A stretch of 49,766 nucleotides of DNA from Polaromonas sp. C04 (lineage in GTDB: Bacteria > Pseudomonadota > Gammaproteobacteria > Burkholderiales > Burkholderiaceae_C): the NCBI RefSeq assembly GCF_002002705.1, contig NZ_MUNS01000019.1:1-49766 (forward strand), in the 5' to 3' direction. How positions within the stretch are numbered: the first letter of the stretch is position 1; the number at the start of each line of letters is the position of its first letter. Of the stretch, positions 26,894 through 35,582 are shown in pieces. A program made the position numbers and the translations under genes. The notes under the pieces were generated by a model. It was not told the origin of the DNA. It searched no databases and saw only the letters and a program-made list of their open reading frames with translations.

Positions 26894-27541
26894 ATGAGAA
26901 AAGCCATGAAATTCCTGCTGCCCGCTGCAGCCTTCCTGCTGGCGGGCTGCGCGAGCGCGCCTGCGGCCTCGGACTACGACCAGTTGACGGTGGCCATCAT
27001 GAAGGCGTCGTTCCGCGATCAAGGCATCGCCAGGACGGACCGGCTGGCGCAGGACGACACCAATCGCGCATGCAGCGCCGCGGATGTGGCGGGCAAACCG
27101 CTGGACGAGGCCAGCGCCAAGGCGCTGGAGGCAGCCAACCTCAAGACCGTCAAGATGCCGCTTGATGGCAAGTTTCTGGGCGACTGGAAGGAAGGCGAGA
27201 AAATTGCCCAGGATGGCCGCGGCATGACCTGGAACGACAAGGCCGGCGCGCCCAATGGCGGCAACTGCTACAACTGCCACCAGATCAGCAAGCAGGAGTT
27301 GTCGTTCGGCACCATCGGCCCGAGTCTTTACCACTACGGCAAAACGCGCGGCGTGGCCGATCCGGACAGCCCGGCGGCCCGGGCCGTCGTCGAATACACC
27401 TGGCGCAAGATCTGGAATGCCAAGAGCTACAACGCCTGCTCGGACATGCCCCGCTTTGGCCACGCCGGCATCCTGAATGAGCAGCAGATCCGGGACGTCA
27501 TGGCGCTGTTGCTGGACCCCAAGTCACCCGTCAACCAGTAA
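26894..27541 (+). CDS. soxX: SoxX, c-type cytochrome subunit of SoxAX
   Basis: The small monoheme cytochrome partner of SoxA. The 215-aa protein starts with a signal that ends in a lipobox-like L-A-G-C (AFLLAGCASAPAASDYDQL), so it may be lipid-anchored. The heme motif is CYNCH in NGGNCYNCHQISKQELSFGT, with the Met ligand in YNACSDMPRFGHAGILNEQQ. It ends 24 bp before a strong hairpin and 77 bp before soxB. Confidence 0.94.
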   Translation: MRKAMKFLLPAAAFLLAGCASAPAASDYDQLTVAIMKASFRDQGIARTDRLAQDDTNRACSAADVAGKPLDEASAKALEAANLKTVKMPLDGKFLGDWKEGEKIAQDGRGMTWNDKAGAPNGGNCYNCHQISKQELSFGTIGPSLYHYGKTRGVADPDSPAARAVVEYTWRKIWNAKSYNACSDMPRFGHAGILNEQQIRDVMALLLDPKSPVNQ

Positions 27542-27564
27542 CCGACGGGCCTGGCCTCTGTCAG

Positions 27565-27590
27565 ACCCGGGTGAGCCCGGGTTTTCTTTT
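27565..27590 (+). terminator. Intrinsic terminator or attenuator between soxX and soxB
   Basis: ACCCGGG and CCCGGGT form a perfect 7-bp stem with TGAG as loop, followed by a T-rich run (TTTTCTTTT). Because soxB follows 36 bp downstream on the same strand, it may reduce soxB expression relative to soxYZAX instead of fully stopping transcription. Confidence 0.75.
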
Positions 27591-27617
27591 ATTGCTTGTC
27601 TCAACGGCCGCCAATCT

Positions 27618-29366
27618 ATGAATTTGACTACGCGCGAGTTTTTGCAGGTGCTCGGTGCCGGCACCATGGCAGGCATGAGCCTGGGCGTCTACGCCGAAAC
27701 CGACATTGCCACGGCAGCCCATGGGCTGTATGACATTCCCAAGTTTGGCAATGTCTCGTTTTTGCACATGACCGACTGCCATGCGCAGCTCAAACCCATT
27801 TACTTTCGCGAACCCAACGTCAACCTGGGCGTTGGCGACATGAAGGGCAAGCTGCCTCATTTGGTGGGCGAGCACTTGCTGAAGTTCGCCAGCATTCGCC
27901 CCGGCAGCGCGCAGGCCCATGCCCTCACGTATCTGGACTTTGAGAAGGCTGCCAGGCGCTATGGCAAGGTGGGGGGGTTCGCGCATCTGGCCACGCTGGT
28001 CAAGCGCTTGAAAGCCAGTCGCCCCGGTGCGCTGCTGCTCGACGGCGGCGACACCTGGCAGGGCTCAGCCACGTCGCTGTGGACCAAGGGCCAGGACATG
28101 GTGGATGCCAGCAAGCTGCTGGGTGTCGACCTGATGACCGGGCACTGGGAGTTCACCTACGGCATGGACCGCGTGAAGGAAATCATCGACAAGGACTTTG
28201 CGGGCAAGATCGATTTTGTGGCGCAGAACGTCAAGACGAATGACTTTGGCGACCCGGTTTTCAAGCCCTACGTGATGCGCGAGATCAACGGCGTGCCGTG
28301 CGCGATTGTGGGGCAGGCCTTTCCATACACCCCCATTGCGAATCCGCGCTATCTGGTGGCGGATTGGACTTTCGGCATCCAGGACGACAACCTGCAAAAG
28401 GTGGTGGACGAGGCCCGTGCCAAGGGCGCGCAGGTGGTGGTGGTTCTGTCCCACAACGGCATGGACGTGGATCTGAAAATGGCCGGCCGCGTGACGGGCA
28501 TCGACGCCATCCTGGGCGGACACACGCACGATGGCATGCCGGTAGCCACCCTGGTGAGCAACCGCGGCGGCAAGACCATCGTCACCAACGCAGGCTCGAA
28601 CGGCAAATTCTTGGGCGTCCTCGATGTCGAGGTCAGGGACAAAAAGGTGGCCGACTTCCGCTATAAGCTGCTGCCCGTCTTTGCCAACATGCTGCCTGCC
28701 GACCCCGAGATGGACGCGTTGATCACGCGCGTGCGCGCCCCGTTTGAAGCCCGGCTGGCCGAGCAGCTGGCAGTGACCGAGGGCACCTTGTACCGCCGCG
28801 GCAACTTCAACGGCACGGGTGACCAGTTGCTGGTGGACGCGCTGATGGACGTGCAGGGCGCCGACATGGCTTTTTCGCCCGGGTTTCGCTGGGGCACCAG
28901 CCTGCTGCCGGGCCAGGCCATCACGCGCGAGTGGCTGATGGACATGACGGCAACCACTTATTCGTACGCCACCGTGACCGAGATGACCGGGGACACCATC
29001 AAGACCGTGCTGGAAGACGTGTGCGACAACCTGTTCAACCCCGACCCTTACTACCAGCAGGGTGGCGACATGGTGCGCGTTGGCGGGCTGCAGTACACCT
29101 GCAGCCCCTCAGCCACCATGGGCAGGCGCATCGACGACATGCGCCTGCATGGCAAGCCGATTGAAGCCGATAAAAAGTACAAGGTGGCCGGCTGGGCCCC
29201 CGTGGCGGAGGAAGCCAGAACTCAAGGCAACCAGCAGGTCTGGGATGTGGTGGAAGTTTGGCTCAGGGCCCAGGGTGGCAAGGTGGCTGCGCGCAAGCCC
29301 AACACGCCCAAACTGGTGGGCGCCACACCCAACCCCGGTATCGCCGACTTGCCGGGTTCGACCTGA
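27618..29366 (+). CDS. soxB: SoxB, periplasmic sulfate thiohydrolase
   Basis: SoxB is the dimanganese enzyme that hydrolyses the terminal sulfone of SoxY-bound thiosulfate to sulfate. The 582-aa protein begins with a short N-terminal signal (TTREFLQVLGAGTMAGMSLG) and has the calcineurin-like metal motifs: FLHMTDCHAQLKPIYFREP, LLLDGGDTWQGSATSLWTKG, MTGHWEFTYG, VVLSHNGMDVD and ILGGHTHDGMP, then the 5'-nucleotidase C-terminal domain (GNFNGTGDQLLVDALMDVQG). I chose the ATG at 27618, where family similarity starts; an open frame extends upstream through the soxX end but carries no homology. Confidence 0.95.
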   Translation: MNLTTREFLQVLGAGTMAGMSLGVYAETDIATAAHGLYDIPKFGNVSFLHMTDCHAQLKPIYFREPNVNLGVGDMKGKLPHLVGEHLLKFASIRPGSAQAHALTYLDFEKAARRYGKVGGFAHLATLVKRLKASRPGALLLDGGDTWQGSATSLWTKGQDMVDASKLLGVDLMTGHWEFTYGMDRVKEIIDKDFAGKIDFVAQNVKTNDFGDPVFKPYVMREINGVPCAIVGQAFPYTPIANPRYLVADWTFGIQDDNLQKVVDEARAKGAQVVVVLSHNGMDVDLKMAGRVTGIDAILGGHTHDGMPVATLVSNRGGKTIVTNAGSNGKFLGVLDVEVRDKKVADFRYKLLPVFANMLPADPEMDALITRVRAPFEARLAEQLAVTEGTLYRRGNFNGTGDQLLVDALMDVQGADMAFSPGFRWGTSLLPGQAITREWLMDMTATTYSYATVTEMTGDTIKTVLEDVCDNLFNPDPYYQQGGDMVRVGGLQYTCSPSATMGRRIDDMRLHGKPIEADKKYKVAGWAPVAEEARTQGNQQVWDVVEVWLRAQGGKVAARKPNTPKLVGATPNPGIADLPGST

Positions 29367-29374
29367 AGCGGCGA

Positions 29375-29755
29375 CTACCGGCCCCACGTGGGCGAGTGCG
29401 TGAGCGCCACGCCCACGATGTAGCCAACACAAAGTAATGCCGCCACAAATGCCGGCAGGCGTTGCCCTTTGGCAGTGCTGCGCCCCAAAGCCACACGGCC
29501 CAGCAGGATGTACGCCAGCAAGGCCAGCACCTTGGCCGTGAGCCAGCCCTGCACGAACGGATATTGGCCGATGGTCCAGCAAAGCCACAGCGCAGACCCC
29601 AGCAGCACCGTGTCGACGATATGCGGAGCGATGCGCAACACCCCCCAGCGGCGCCAGGGAACTTCCTGCCATTGCAGCGCGGCGCGCAAGCTAAACAGAC
29701 TGATACTGAGCGCCACGCAGGCAATGTGCAGCGACTTCACCGCCCCATAGTTCAT
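29375..29755 (-). CDS. SirB-family membrane protein
   Basis: A small integral membrane protein of the SirB2 family, whose function is unknown (the founding member was linked to virulence regulation in Salmonella). The sequence begins MNYGAVKSLHIACVALSISL and has four hydrophobic helices over about 126 residues. A GTG at 29764 overlaps the sigma factor stop (GTGA) and would add three residues, so the two genes are coupled. It ends only 8 bp from the convergent soxB stop. Confidence 0.8.
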   Translation of the reverse strand: MNYGAVKSLHIACVALSISLFSLRAALQWQEVPWRRWGVLRIAPHIVDTVLLGSALWLCWTIGQYPFVQGWLTAKVLALLAYILLGRVALGRSTAKGQRLPAFVAALLCVGYIVGVALTHSPTWGR

Positions 29756-29760
29756 CCGCT

Positions 29761-30477
29761 TCACCCGCCAGAGTCAGACAGGAGCGGCAAATTTTCCAGC
29801 CGGGCGAGCACGCCCGCGACGATGCGGTCACACCGCTCCCCGGCAAAGGCAAAGGCGTCGCCAAAGCTGAAGTCGATTTCGCGTGCCAGCGCCTCGCGCA
29901 GCAAACCCTTGGCCCGGAAGTAACGCGTGCGCACGGTGGCCGGCGGAATGCCAAGGCAAACGGCGGCCTCATCCACGCTCATCTCTTCCAGTGCCCGCAG
30001 TACAAACACCGTACGGAATGCGTCAGGCAACTGGTCGATTTTGGCCTCCAGCAGGCGGCGCATTTCTGCGCGCATCGCGGCGCGCTCGGGTTGTTCGGAA
30101 GAGGCTTCGTTCATAGGCACCTCGGCGGCGTCATCATTTTGTTCCATGGAACCATTGAGTTGTATCACCTCGGCACGTCGGCTGCGTTTGCGCGCCCGCC
30201 CGATCGACTCGTTCACCACAATACGCACCAGCCAGGTTGACAGCTTCGCATCGCCACGAAAACCACCCATCGCGCGATACGCCAGGATATAAGCCTCCTG
30301 CACCGCGTCTTCGGCCTCGGCATCGTCTTTCAATATGCTGCGGGCCGTGCGGTACAGCGTCTGGTTGTACCGCCGCATGAGCTGCCGCAACGCGTCCCGA
30401 TCGCCAGCCGCGATCCGCCGGGCCATTTCGACGTCGGGCAGGTCCTTCTCGATGCGCTTTTCGGCTGTTGAATTCAT
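29761..30477 (-). CDS. ECF-type RNA polymerase sigma factor
   Basis: An extracytoplasmic-function sigma-70 factor. Region 2 is clear (DRDALRQLMRRYNQTLYRTA, DAEAEDAVQEAYILAYRAMG, STWLVRIVVNESIGRARKR) and region 4 follows (LPDAFRTVFVLRALEEMSVD, CLGIPPATVRTRYFRAKG). A C-terminal tail of about 35 residues goes beyond region 4. I chose ATG 30477 because GGGAG lies 5 nt upstream; an ATG 8 codons earlier is possible. No zinc-binding anti-sigma gene follows; the SirB-family protein is the only partner in the operon. It is divergent from nnrS. Confidence 0.9.
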   Translation of the reverse strand: MNSTAEKRIEKDLPDVEMARRIAAGDRDALRQLMRRYNQTLYRTARSILKDDAEAEDAVQEAYILAYRAMGGFRGDAKLSTWLVRIVVNESIGRARKRSRRAEVIQLNGSMEQNDDAAEVPMNEASSEQPERAAMRAEMRRLLEAKIDQLPDAFRTVFVLRALEEMSVDEAAVCLGIPPATVRTRYFRAKGLLREALAREIDFSFGDAFAFAGERCDRIVAGVLARLENLPLLSDSGG

Positions 30478-30628
30478 AAGGCTCCCTGTTGTTCGCTTCA
30501 TCGGGTTCGCACCATTAGATGGCGACGAACTGCCATGCGTTCCCGCCAATGAGGTATCAACGCCCTGGGCGAGCCCCAACGGGGTCAGCATAATCCCACG
30601 AAAGGTATTGCCCTGAGACAGGATTCAC

Positions 30629-30657
30629 TATAACATCTATAAAAAATAGATGTTATA
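30629..30657. promoter_or_regulatory. Palindromic operator upstream of nnrS (NsrR-like)
   Basis: TATAACATCTAT and ATAGATGTTATA are perfect 12-bp arms around AAAAA. It lies 32 bp before the nnrS start. The 23-bp core agrees at 17 positions with the gamma/betaproteobacterial NsrR consensus as I remember it (AAGATGYATTTWAAATRCATCTT), with symmetric differences at positions 3, 6 and their mates. The sequence shares ATAACAT-N13-ATGTTAT with the palindrome at the globin start (37968-37998). Confidence 0.7.
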
Positions 30658-30688
30658 AATCGGCCTGTCATCGGCCTCCTCAAATGCA

Positions 30689-31894
30689 ATGAAACTCCCC
30701 TCCATCCCCATTCAACCCGGCGCGGCTCAAAGCGTGCCGCCCGCGCGAGGCCTGCCTTTGCTGCGTCTCGGCTTTCGGCCTTTCTACCTGTGCGCCGCAC
30801 TGGTCGCCACATTGGCCGTTCCGCTATGGGTCGCCGTATTTCTTGGCCGGATCAGCTTCGAGCCATCGGCGCCTGCCATGCTGTGGCACGCCCACGAGAT
30901 GCTATTCGGTTTTGCGGCCACCGTGATCATTGGCTTTCTGTTGACGGCCGTCAAGGCATGGACCGGGCTGGACACGCCGCGCGGCCCCGTGCTCGGCGCC
31001 CTGGCACTTTTATGGCTGGCCGCCCGCATCACCGCAGTGGTTGGGCCTTATCCTGTGTACGCGGTGCTCGATGTGGCCTTGTTGCCTCTTGTGGCGGTGG
31101 CCCTGATCGACGTCCTGGTACGGGCCCGGAACCATCGCAACCTGCCTCTGGCGCTGATTCTCGTTTTGATGTCGCTGGCCAATCTCGGCTTTCATCTGGC
31201 CGTCATGGGCGCCATCGATATCCCGCCCGTGCAACCGCTGTACGCCTGTCTCGCGCTCATCGTCATGGTGGAATGCGTGATCACGGGGCGCGTGATTCCC
31301 GCGTTCATGAACAACGCCATGCCGGGACTGAAGCTGGTCACTCAGCGAAAGTTCGAACTGACCACATTGGCGGTCACCGCGGTGGGCCTCGCCATGTGGG
31401 TTTGCGCACCCGCCGGCTGGGTCGCGTTCGCGGTGCTGTTGCTGGCCGCTGGCTTGCACGTTCGTCGTCAATGGCACTGGCGCCCCCGCATGGCGGGCAA
31501 CCGGCCGATCCTGTGGATCCTGCATACCGCCTATGCCTGGATTGCGCTCGGGCTGGCCTTGCTGGCATTGGCAGAGATCGGAATCGTGCCCGTTTCCGCC
31601 GGGGTACATGCGCTTGCGGTGGGCGCAACGGGCGGCCTCATCATCGGCATGATCACACGTACCGCCCGCGGTCACACCGGCCGGCCACTCAAGGCTTCAA
31701 AGCCCGAAATCCTGGCGTACTCGCTGGTCATGCTTGCAGCGGCCCTGCGCGTGCTGCTTCCGCTGGTATCGCCCGACTTGCTGGCGATCTCGCTGGTAGG
31801 GGCCGCGCTCGCCTGGACCGCGGCATTCGGCATATACCTGGTGATTTACACACCATGGCTGATGCGGGCACGGCTGGACGGCAAGGATGGCTAG
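30689..31894 (+). CDS. nnrS: NnrS family protein
   Basis: NnrS is a heme- and copper-containing polytopic membrane protein that protects cells from nitrosative stress, usually regulated by NO-responsive factors. The 401-aa protein has about 12 helices and the family signatures LRLGFRPFYLCAALVA, MLWHAHEMLFGFAATVIIGF, LTAVKAWTGLDTPRGP, GRVIPAFMNNAMPG and LAVGATGGLIIGMITRTARG with conserved histidines in HAHEM. It is preceded by the palindromic operator at 30629 and is 77 bp upstream of the cbb3-like operon on the same strand. Confidence 0.93.
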   Translation: MKLPSIPIQPGAAQSVPPARGLPLLRLGFRPFYLCAALVATLAVPLWVAVFLGRISFEPSAPAMLWHAHEMLFGFAATVIIGFLLTAVKAWTGLDTPRGPVLGALALLWLAARITAVVGPYPVYAVLDVALLPLVAVALIDVLVRARNHRNLPLALILVLMSLANLGFHLAVMGAIDIPPVQPLYACLALIVMVECVITGRVIPAFMNNAMPGLKLVTQRKFELTTLAVTAVGLAMWVCAPAGWVAFAVLLLAAGLHVRRQWHWRPRMAGNRPILWILHTAYAWIALGLALLALAEIGIVPVSAGVHALAVGATGGLIIGMITRTARGHTGRPLKASKPEILAYSLVMLAAALRVLLPLVSPDLLAISLVGAALAWTAAFGIYLVIYTPWLMRARLDGKDG

Positions 31895-31971
31895 TCACCC
31901 AGTTTTCAAATCGTGATCTGTAGAAGAGTGTTTGGTACCATGCCAAGCGAATCCAACTTGAGGAGGCACCC

Positions 31972-33618
31972 GTGAATCCAGCTGCCATTCTGCTTTCAGC
32001 GTTCGTCATTTCGTTCGTCGCGCTAGTCATATTTATCTGGTCGCAACGCATCGGCCTGTTTGATCGCAGCAGTAGCGGCGCCGAGGTCATTTTTGCGCCT
32101 GGCGAAATCGGCCGCGTGGAAGAGCCAGCCGGAACGGCCAGCTCCCAACAGGCATTGCAGGGCGCGGTCGACGCCGCCGGAACCGGGACGACCGCCCATG
32201 GCGACCCCCACGAAATTGCCGAGCGGGCCGCCGCCGACGCGTCCACCGGTCCGCTCATATTTTTCTTCTACTGCTGTTCCATTGTCTGGCTGCTGGTGGC
32301 GTCCGCGGCCGGACTCACGGCCTCCATCAAACTGCACGACCCGGACTGGCTGACGTCACAACAGTGGCTCACCTTCGGCATCATTCGAACCCTGCATCTG
32401 AACTCGGTCGCCTATGGCTGGACACCCATGGCGGGTTTGGGCACGGTGCTATTTGTCATCCCGCGCGTGCTCAAGACACCCTTGATCGGCATGCGCTTCG
32501 CATTTTTGGGCGCCATCTTGTGGAACGCCGGCCTGATTGCCGGCCTGGGCGCCATTGCGGCGGGCTTCAACGCCGGACTCATGTGGCTTGAAATGCCATG
32601 GCAGGTCAGCATCCTGATGGCCGTGGGGGGTGCCCTGATTGGTCTGCCCCTGGTGCTGACGCTGGTCAACCGTCGCGTCGAGCACCTTTACGTGTCCGTC
32701 TGGTACATGGGTGCCGCGCTGTTCTGGTTTCCCGTGCTGTTCATTACGGCGAAGATCCCCGGCCTGTACACCGGCGTGCAGGCGGGCACCATGAACTGGT
32801 GGTTCGGCCACAACGTGCTCGGCCTGTTCTACACGCCACTCGCGCTGGCGTCGATCTATTACTTTCTTCCAAAAATCATTGGCCGCCCCATCCGCTCCTA
32901 CAACCTGTCTCTGCTGGGATTCTGGGCGCTGGCTTTTTTCTACGGTCAGGTCGGTGGCCACCATCTGATTGGCGGGCCGGTGCCCGAGTGGATGATCACG
33001 CTGTCCATCGTCCAGAGCATGATGATGATCATCCCGGTGGCTGCGTTCTCCGTGAACATGTTTCAGACACTGGAAGGGCAGCTGTCCACGTTTCGCTATT
33101 CACCGACCCTGCGTTTCATCGGCATCGGTGGCCTGATGTACGCCGCCAGTTCACTGCAAGGCTCGATCGAGGCGCTGCGCAGCGTCAACCTGATCACCCA
33201 CTTCACTCATTTCACCGTCGCGCACGCACATTTGGGCTTGTACGGTTTCGTCACCTTTGTGTTCTTCGGCGCGATGTACTTCGTGATGCCACGCATCACG
33301 GCGCGTGAGTGGCCCTACCCCTGGCTGATCTCTGCCCACTTCTGGCTGGTCAGTGGCGGCTTTGCGCTCTACTTTATCGGCTTGACCATTGGCGGCTGGC
33401 TGCAGGGTGAGGCGATGCTGGATGGGACCCGGCCATTCATGGATTCCGTGGCCGTGACGATCCCGTATCTCCAGGCTCGCAGCATTGGCGGCGCCATCAT
33501 GGGCTTGGGCCACCTGATATTCGCGGCCCATTTCATTGCGATGGTGCTCAATTTCGGACCCACGCGCAACCAGCCGGCACTGTTTTCGCATTTGCTGGCC
33601 AAGAAGGTGGCACCATGA
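31972..33618 (+). CDS. Divergent cbb3-like heme-copper oxidase catalytic subunit with N-terminal CcoS-like extension
   Basis: A membrane heme-copper oxidase subunit I related to CcoN. Candidate ligands are H142 (RTLHLNSVAYGW; low-spin heme), H280 in WWFGHNVLG with H330/H331 in GQVGGHHLIG (copper B), and H418/H420 in VAHAHLG (heme b3 and heme b). Y324, six residues before H330, is where CcoN has its cross-linked tyrosine. Differences from typical CcoN include LQG at 395-397, where FEG/YEG is usual, and THFTHFTVAHAH in helix X. The first about 50 residues (one helix, then WSQRIGLFDRSSSGAEVIFA) resemble the assembly protein CcoS and appear fused on. Start is GTG with AGGAGG 7 nt upstream. It heads a five-gene operon. 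Confidence 0.85.
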   Translation: MNPAAILLSAFVISFVALVIFIWSQRIGLFDRSSSGAEVIFAPGEIGRVEEPAGTASSQQALQGAVDAAGTGTTAHGDPHEIAERAAADASTGPLIFFFYCCSIVWLLVASAAGLTASIKLHDPDWLTSQQWLTFGIIRTLHLNSVAYGWTPMAGLGTVLFVIPRVLKTPLIGMRFAFLGAILWNAGLIAGLGAIAAGFNAGLMWLEMPWQVSILMAVGGALIGLPLVLTLVNRRVEHLYVSVWYMGAALFWFPVLFITAKIPGLYTGVQAGTMNWWFGHNVLGLFYTPLALASIYYFLPKIIGRPIRSYNLSLLGFWALAFFYGQVGGHHLIGGPVPEWMITLSIVQSMMMIIPVAAFSVNMFQTLEGQLSTFRYSPTLRFIGIGGLMYAASSLQGSIEALRSVNLITHFTHFTVAHAHLGLYGFVTFVFFGAMYFVMPRITAREWPYPWLISAHFWLVSGGFALYFIGLTIGGWLQGEAMLDGTRPFMDSVAVTIPYLQARSIGGAIMGLGHLIFAAHFIAMVLNFGPTRNQPALFSHLLAKKVAP

Positions 33619-34244
33619 AAAGCGAAACCACGCTCATCGGCGGCGCCATGGTCATGATCGCGCTGTCCATCAGTGCCCTGGTGATCGTGCCTGCCATGGA
33701 ACTGCACGACATCGCCCCCACGCCGGGGCTGAAACCCTATACCAGCGCCGAATTGCGCGGCAGGCAGGTGTATATCAGCAACGGCTGCGTCTACTGCCAC
33801 ACGCAACAGCCGCGCACCAAGGAATTCGCACCCGCGGACTTCAAGCGCGGCTGGGGCCGCGCCACGGTCGCCGGCGACTATGCCTACGATTCGCCGCCCC
33901 TGCTGGGTGACATGCGCACCGGTCCCGACCTGATGAACATCGGCGTTCGCCAACCCAGCGAGCAATGGAATCTGGGCCATCTGTACGAGCCGCGCGCGTA
34001 TGTGCCGGGGAGCATCATGCCGGCCTTCCCGTTCCTGTTCGAGGCCAAGGCGCAGGCAGACAAGGATGAAGTGGTCGTGACGCTGCCGCCCGGCTACACG
34101 CCGGCCAACAAGGTGGTGGTCGCGCGCCCGGAAGCACTCGACCTGGTGAAATACCTGTTGTCCCTGAATCGCAGTTTCCCGGCCATCGAGACACCCCCCG
34201 CAGCGAATGCACCCGCGACGCCGGTACCGGTACCGGCCAAATAA
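33615..34244 (+). CDS. CcoO-like membrane-anchored monoheme cytochrome c
   Basis: The second subunit of the cbb3-like complex, passing electrons to the catalytic subunit. The 209-aa protein has an N-terminal helix (LIGGAMVMIALSISALVIVP), PYTSAELRGRQVYISNGCVY with the heme site CVYCH, RTGPDLMNIGVRQPSEQW, and the Met ligand in PGSIMPAFPFLF, the same order as CcoO. The C-terminus is Pro/Ala-rich. It overlaps the catalytic gene by 4 bp. Confidence 0.9.
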   Translation: MKSETTLIGGAMVMIALSISALVIVPAMELHDIAPTPGLKPYTSAELRGRQVYISNGCVYCHTQQPRTKEFAPADFKRGWGRATVAGDYAYDSPPLLGDMRTGPDLMNIGVRQPSEQWNLGHLYEPRAYVPGSIMPAFPFLFEAKAQADKDEVVVTLPPGYTPANKVVVARPEALDLVKYLLSLNRSFPAIETPPAANAPATPVPVPAK

Positions 34245-34272
34245 TGCAGCACCGCACCAACCGAGCACGATC

Positions 34273-34869
34273 ATGACAACGCCTGAAATCCTGCCGCAGC
34301 AAGAGCGCGAAAACCCGGAGCCGGTTGAAGGCGCCAACCCGACACCATGGTTCATCATCGTGCTGGTAACCGCGCTATTCATCTTTGGCGTGGTGTACAT
34401 CATGCGCACCACGCTGAACACCCCCTCTGACTGGGGCGATGGCCGTACGGCTGCCGAGTTGCAGGGCGCGCCGGCGCTGGCGCCAGGAGCGGCGGTGGAC
34501 GGTGCGGCCGTGTTTGCGTCGCACTGCGTCGCCTGCCACCAGGCGACCGGGCTGGGTCTTCCCGGCGTGTTTCCGCCGCTGGCGGGCTCGGACTGGGTGG
34601 CCGGCAAGGAGGCCACGCTGATAGCCATCGTGCTGCACGGCATCAACGGTCCCTTGACCGTCGAGGGCAAGCCTTATAACGGTGCCATGCCGACATTCCA
34701 GGGTCAATTGCAGGATGCCGAGGTGGCGGCCGTGTTGACTCACGTGCGCAGCCAGTGGGGCAACACCGGCGCGCCCATCACCGCCGACGCCGTCGCCGCA
34801 GTGCGCAAGGATACGGCCTCGCGCACCGAGCCATTCAAGGGCGACGCCGAACTCGGTCCGCTGAAGTAG
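34273..34869 (+). CDS. Membrane-anchored monoheme cytochrome c (CcoP-position subunit)
   Basis: The 198-aa protein has one N-terminal helix (PWFIIVLVTALFIFGVVYIM) and a single cytochrome c domain with heme site CVACH in VFASHCVACHQATGLGLPGV and a Met ligand in NGAMPTFQGQLQDAEVAAVL. It stands where a diheme CcoP would be but has one heme site only and no CcoP-type N-terminal region, so the complex should hold fewer c hemes than a standard cbb3 oxidase. It starts 28 bp after the CcoO-like gene. Confidence 0.88.
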   Translation: MTTPEILPQQERENPEPVEGANPTPWFIIVLVTALFIFGVVYIMRTTLNTPSDWGDGRTAAELQGAPALAPGAAVDGAAVFASHCVACHQATGLGLPGVFPPLAGSDWVAGKEATLIAIVLHGINGPLTVEGKPYNGAMPTFQGQLQDAEVAAVLTHVRSQWGNTGAPITADAVAAVRKDTASRTEPFKGDAELGPLK

Positions 34870-34895
34870 CGCCGTGGCGCGACCGAGGGCATGTT

Positions 34896-35582
34896 GTGCC
34901 GGATTCCATCTCTCCCGCTGATGGCGCGCTCGCGCGCCGCTTGACGGTGGCACTGTGTGTCGCGCTACTGACGACCTTTGCCTGGGCCCTGTACCGCTAC
35001 ACGGCGAACTTCGACGTATGGACCTTCGAAGGCCGGCGCCAACTGGCACTGCAAGCCGGCGAGTTGCGCGCTGCACAGGTACCGCTGCGCGAGATGCACG
35101 ATGCGCCGGTCACGCTGTGGGGCGGCACGAACAGCCCGCCTGCCGCCTACCTGGTAGATTTCATCTACACCCGCTGCCCCAGTGTCTGCCGCGTGCTCGG
35201 CGACGAGTACCAGCAAATGCAGACCCAACTGGCCGCACAGCGCGCCAGTAGTCCGGCCTCGGCCGCGGTGCATCTGGTCTCCATCTCCTTCGACGCGCAG
35301 CACGACGATCCGGCCAGCCTGCGCGAATACGCCCGCGAGCACCGGATCGATCCCGCGCTGTGGACGCTCGCGATACCAGCAACGGCAGCGGATACCCGGG
35401 CGCTGATGCGCTCGCTGGACGTCATCGCCATTCCGGACGGTCTGGGCGGCTTTGTCCACAACGGAGCCATCCACCTTCTCGACGCCTCGGGGCGGTTGCG
35501 TGGCCTGTATGAATTCGACCAGTGGCCCCAGGCGCTCGAAGCAGCCAAGCAGCTTGCGGCGGCGCGGCGCGACGGACCATGA
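34896..35582 (+). CDS. SCO1/SenC family copper chaperone
   Basis: A membrane-anchored thioredoxin-fold copper protein, probably delivering copper to the oxidase above. The 228-aa protein has one helix (LTVALCVALLTTFAWALYRY) and the Sco copper site: C94 and C98 in FIYTRCPSVCRV, with distal H188 in GGFVHNGAIHLLD. No ATG exists upstream of the helix, so GTG 34896 with GAGGG about 7 nt upstream is the likely start. Stop overlaps the next gene (ATGA). Confidence 0.85.
   Translation: MPDSISPADGALARRLTVALCVALLTTFAWALYRYTANFDVWTFEGRRQLALQAGELRAAQVPLREMHDAPVTLWGGTNSPPAAYLVDFIYTRCPSVCRVLGDEYQQMQTQLAAQRASSPASAAVHLVSISFDAQHDDPASLREYAREHRIDPALWTLAIPATAADTRALMRSLDVIAIPDGLGGFVHNGAIHLLDASGRLRGLYEFDQWPQALEAAKQLAAARRDGP

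Noticed and set aside
25610-27463. Minus-strand open frame of about 617 codons across soxYZAX
   Set aside because: Antisense to four recognised sox genes, with shadow-type composition.
30629-30657. AT-rich palindrome before nnrS read as an intrinsic terminator
   Set aside because: The stem is AT-only apart from a few pairs, there is no following T-run, and it lies between divergent gene starts where an operator is expected.
31972-33618. Direct annotation of the heme-copper subunit as cytochrome c nitric oxide reductase NorB
   Set aside because: The tyrosine six residues before the HH pair and the CcoN-like histidine layout are kept, and NorB-type glutamates cannot be shown, so a cbb3-like oxidase is the safer call.
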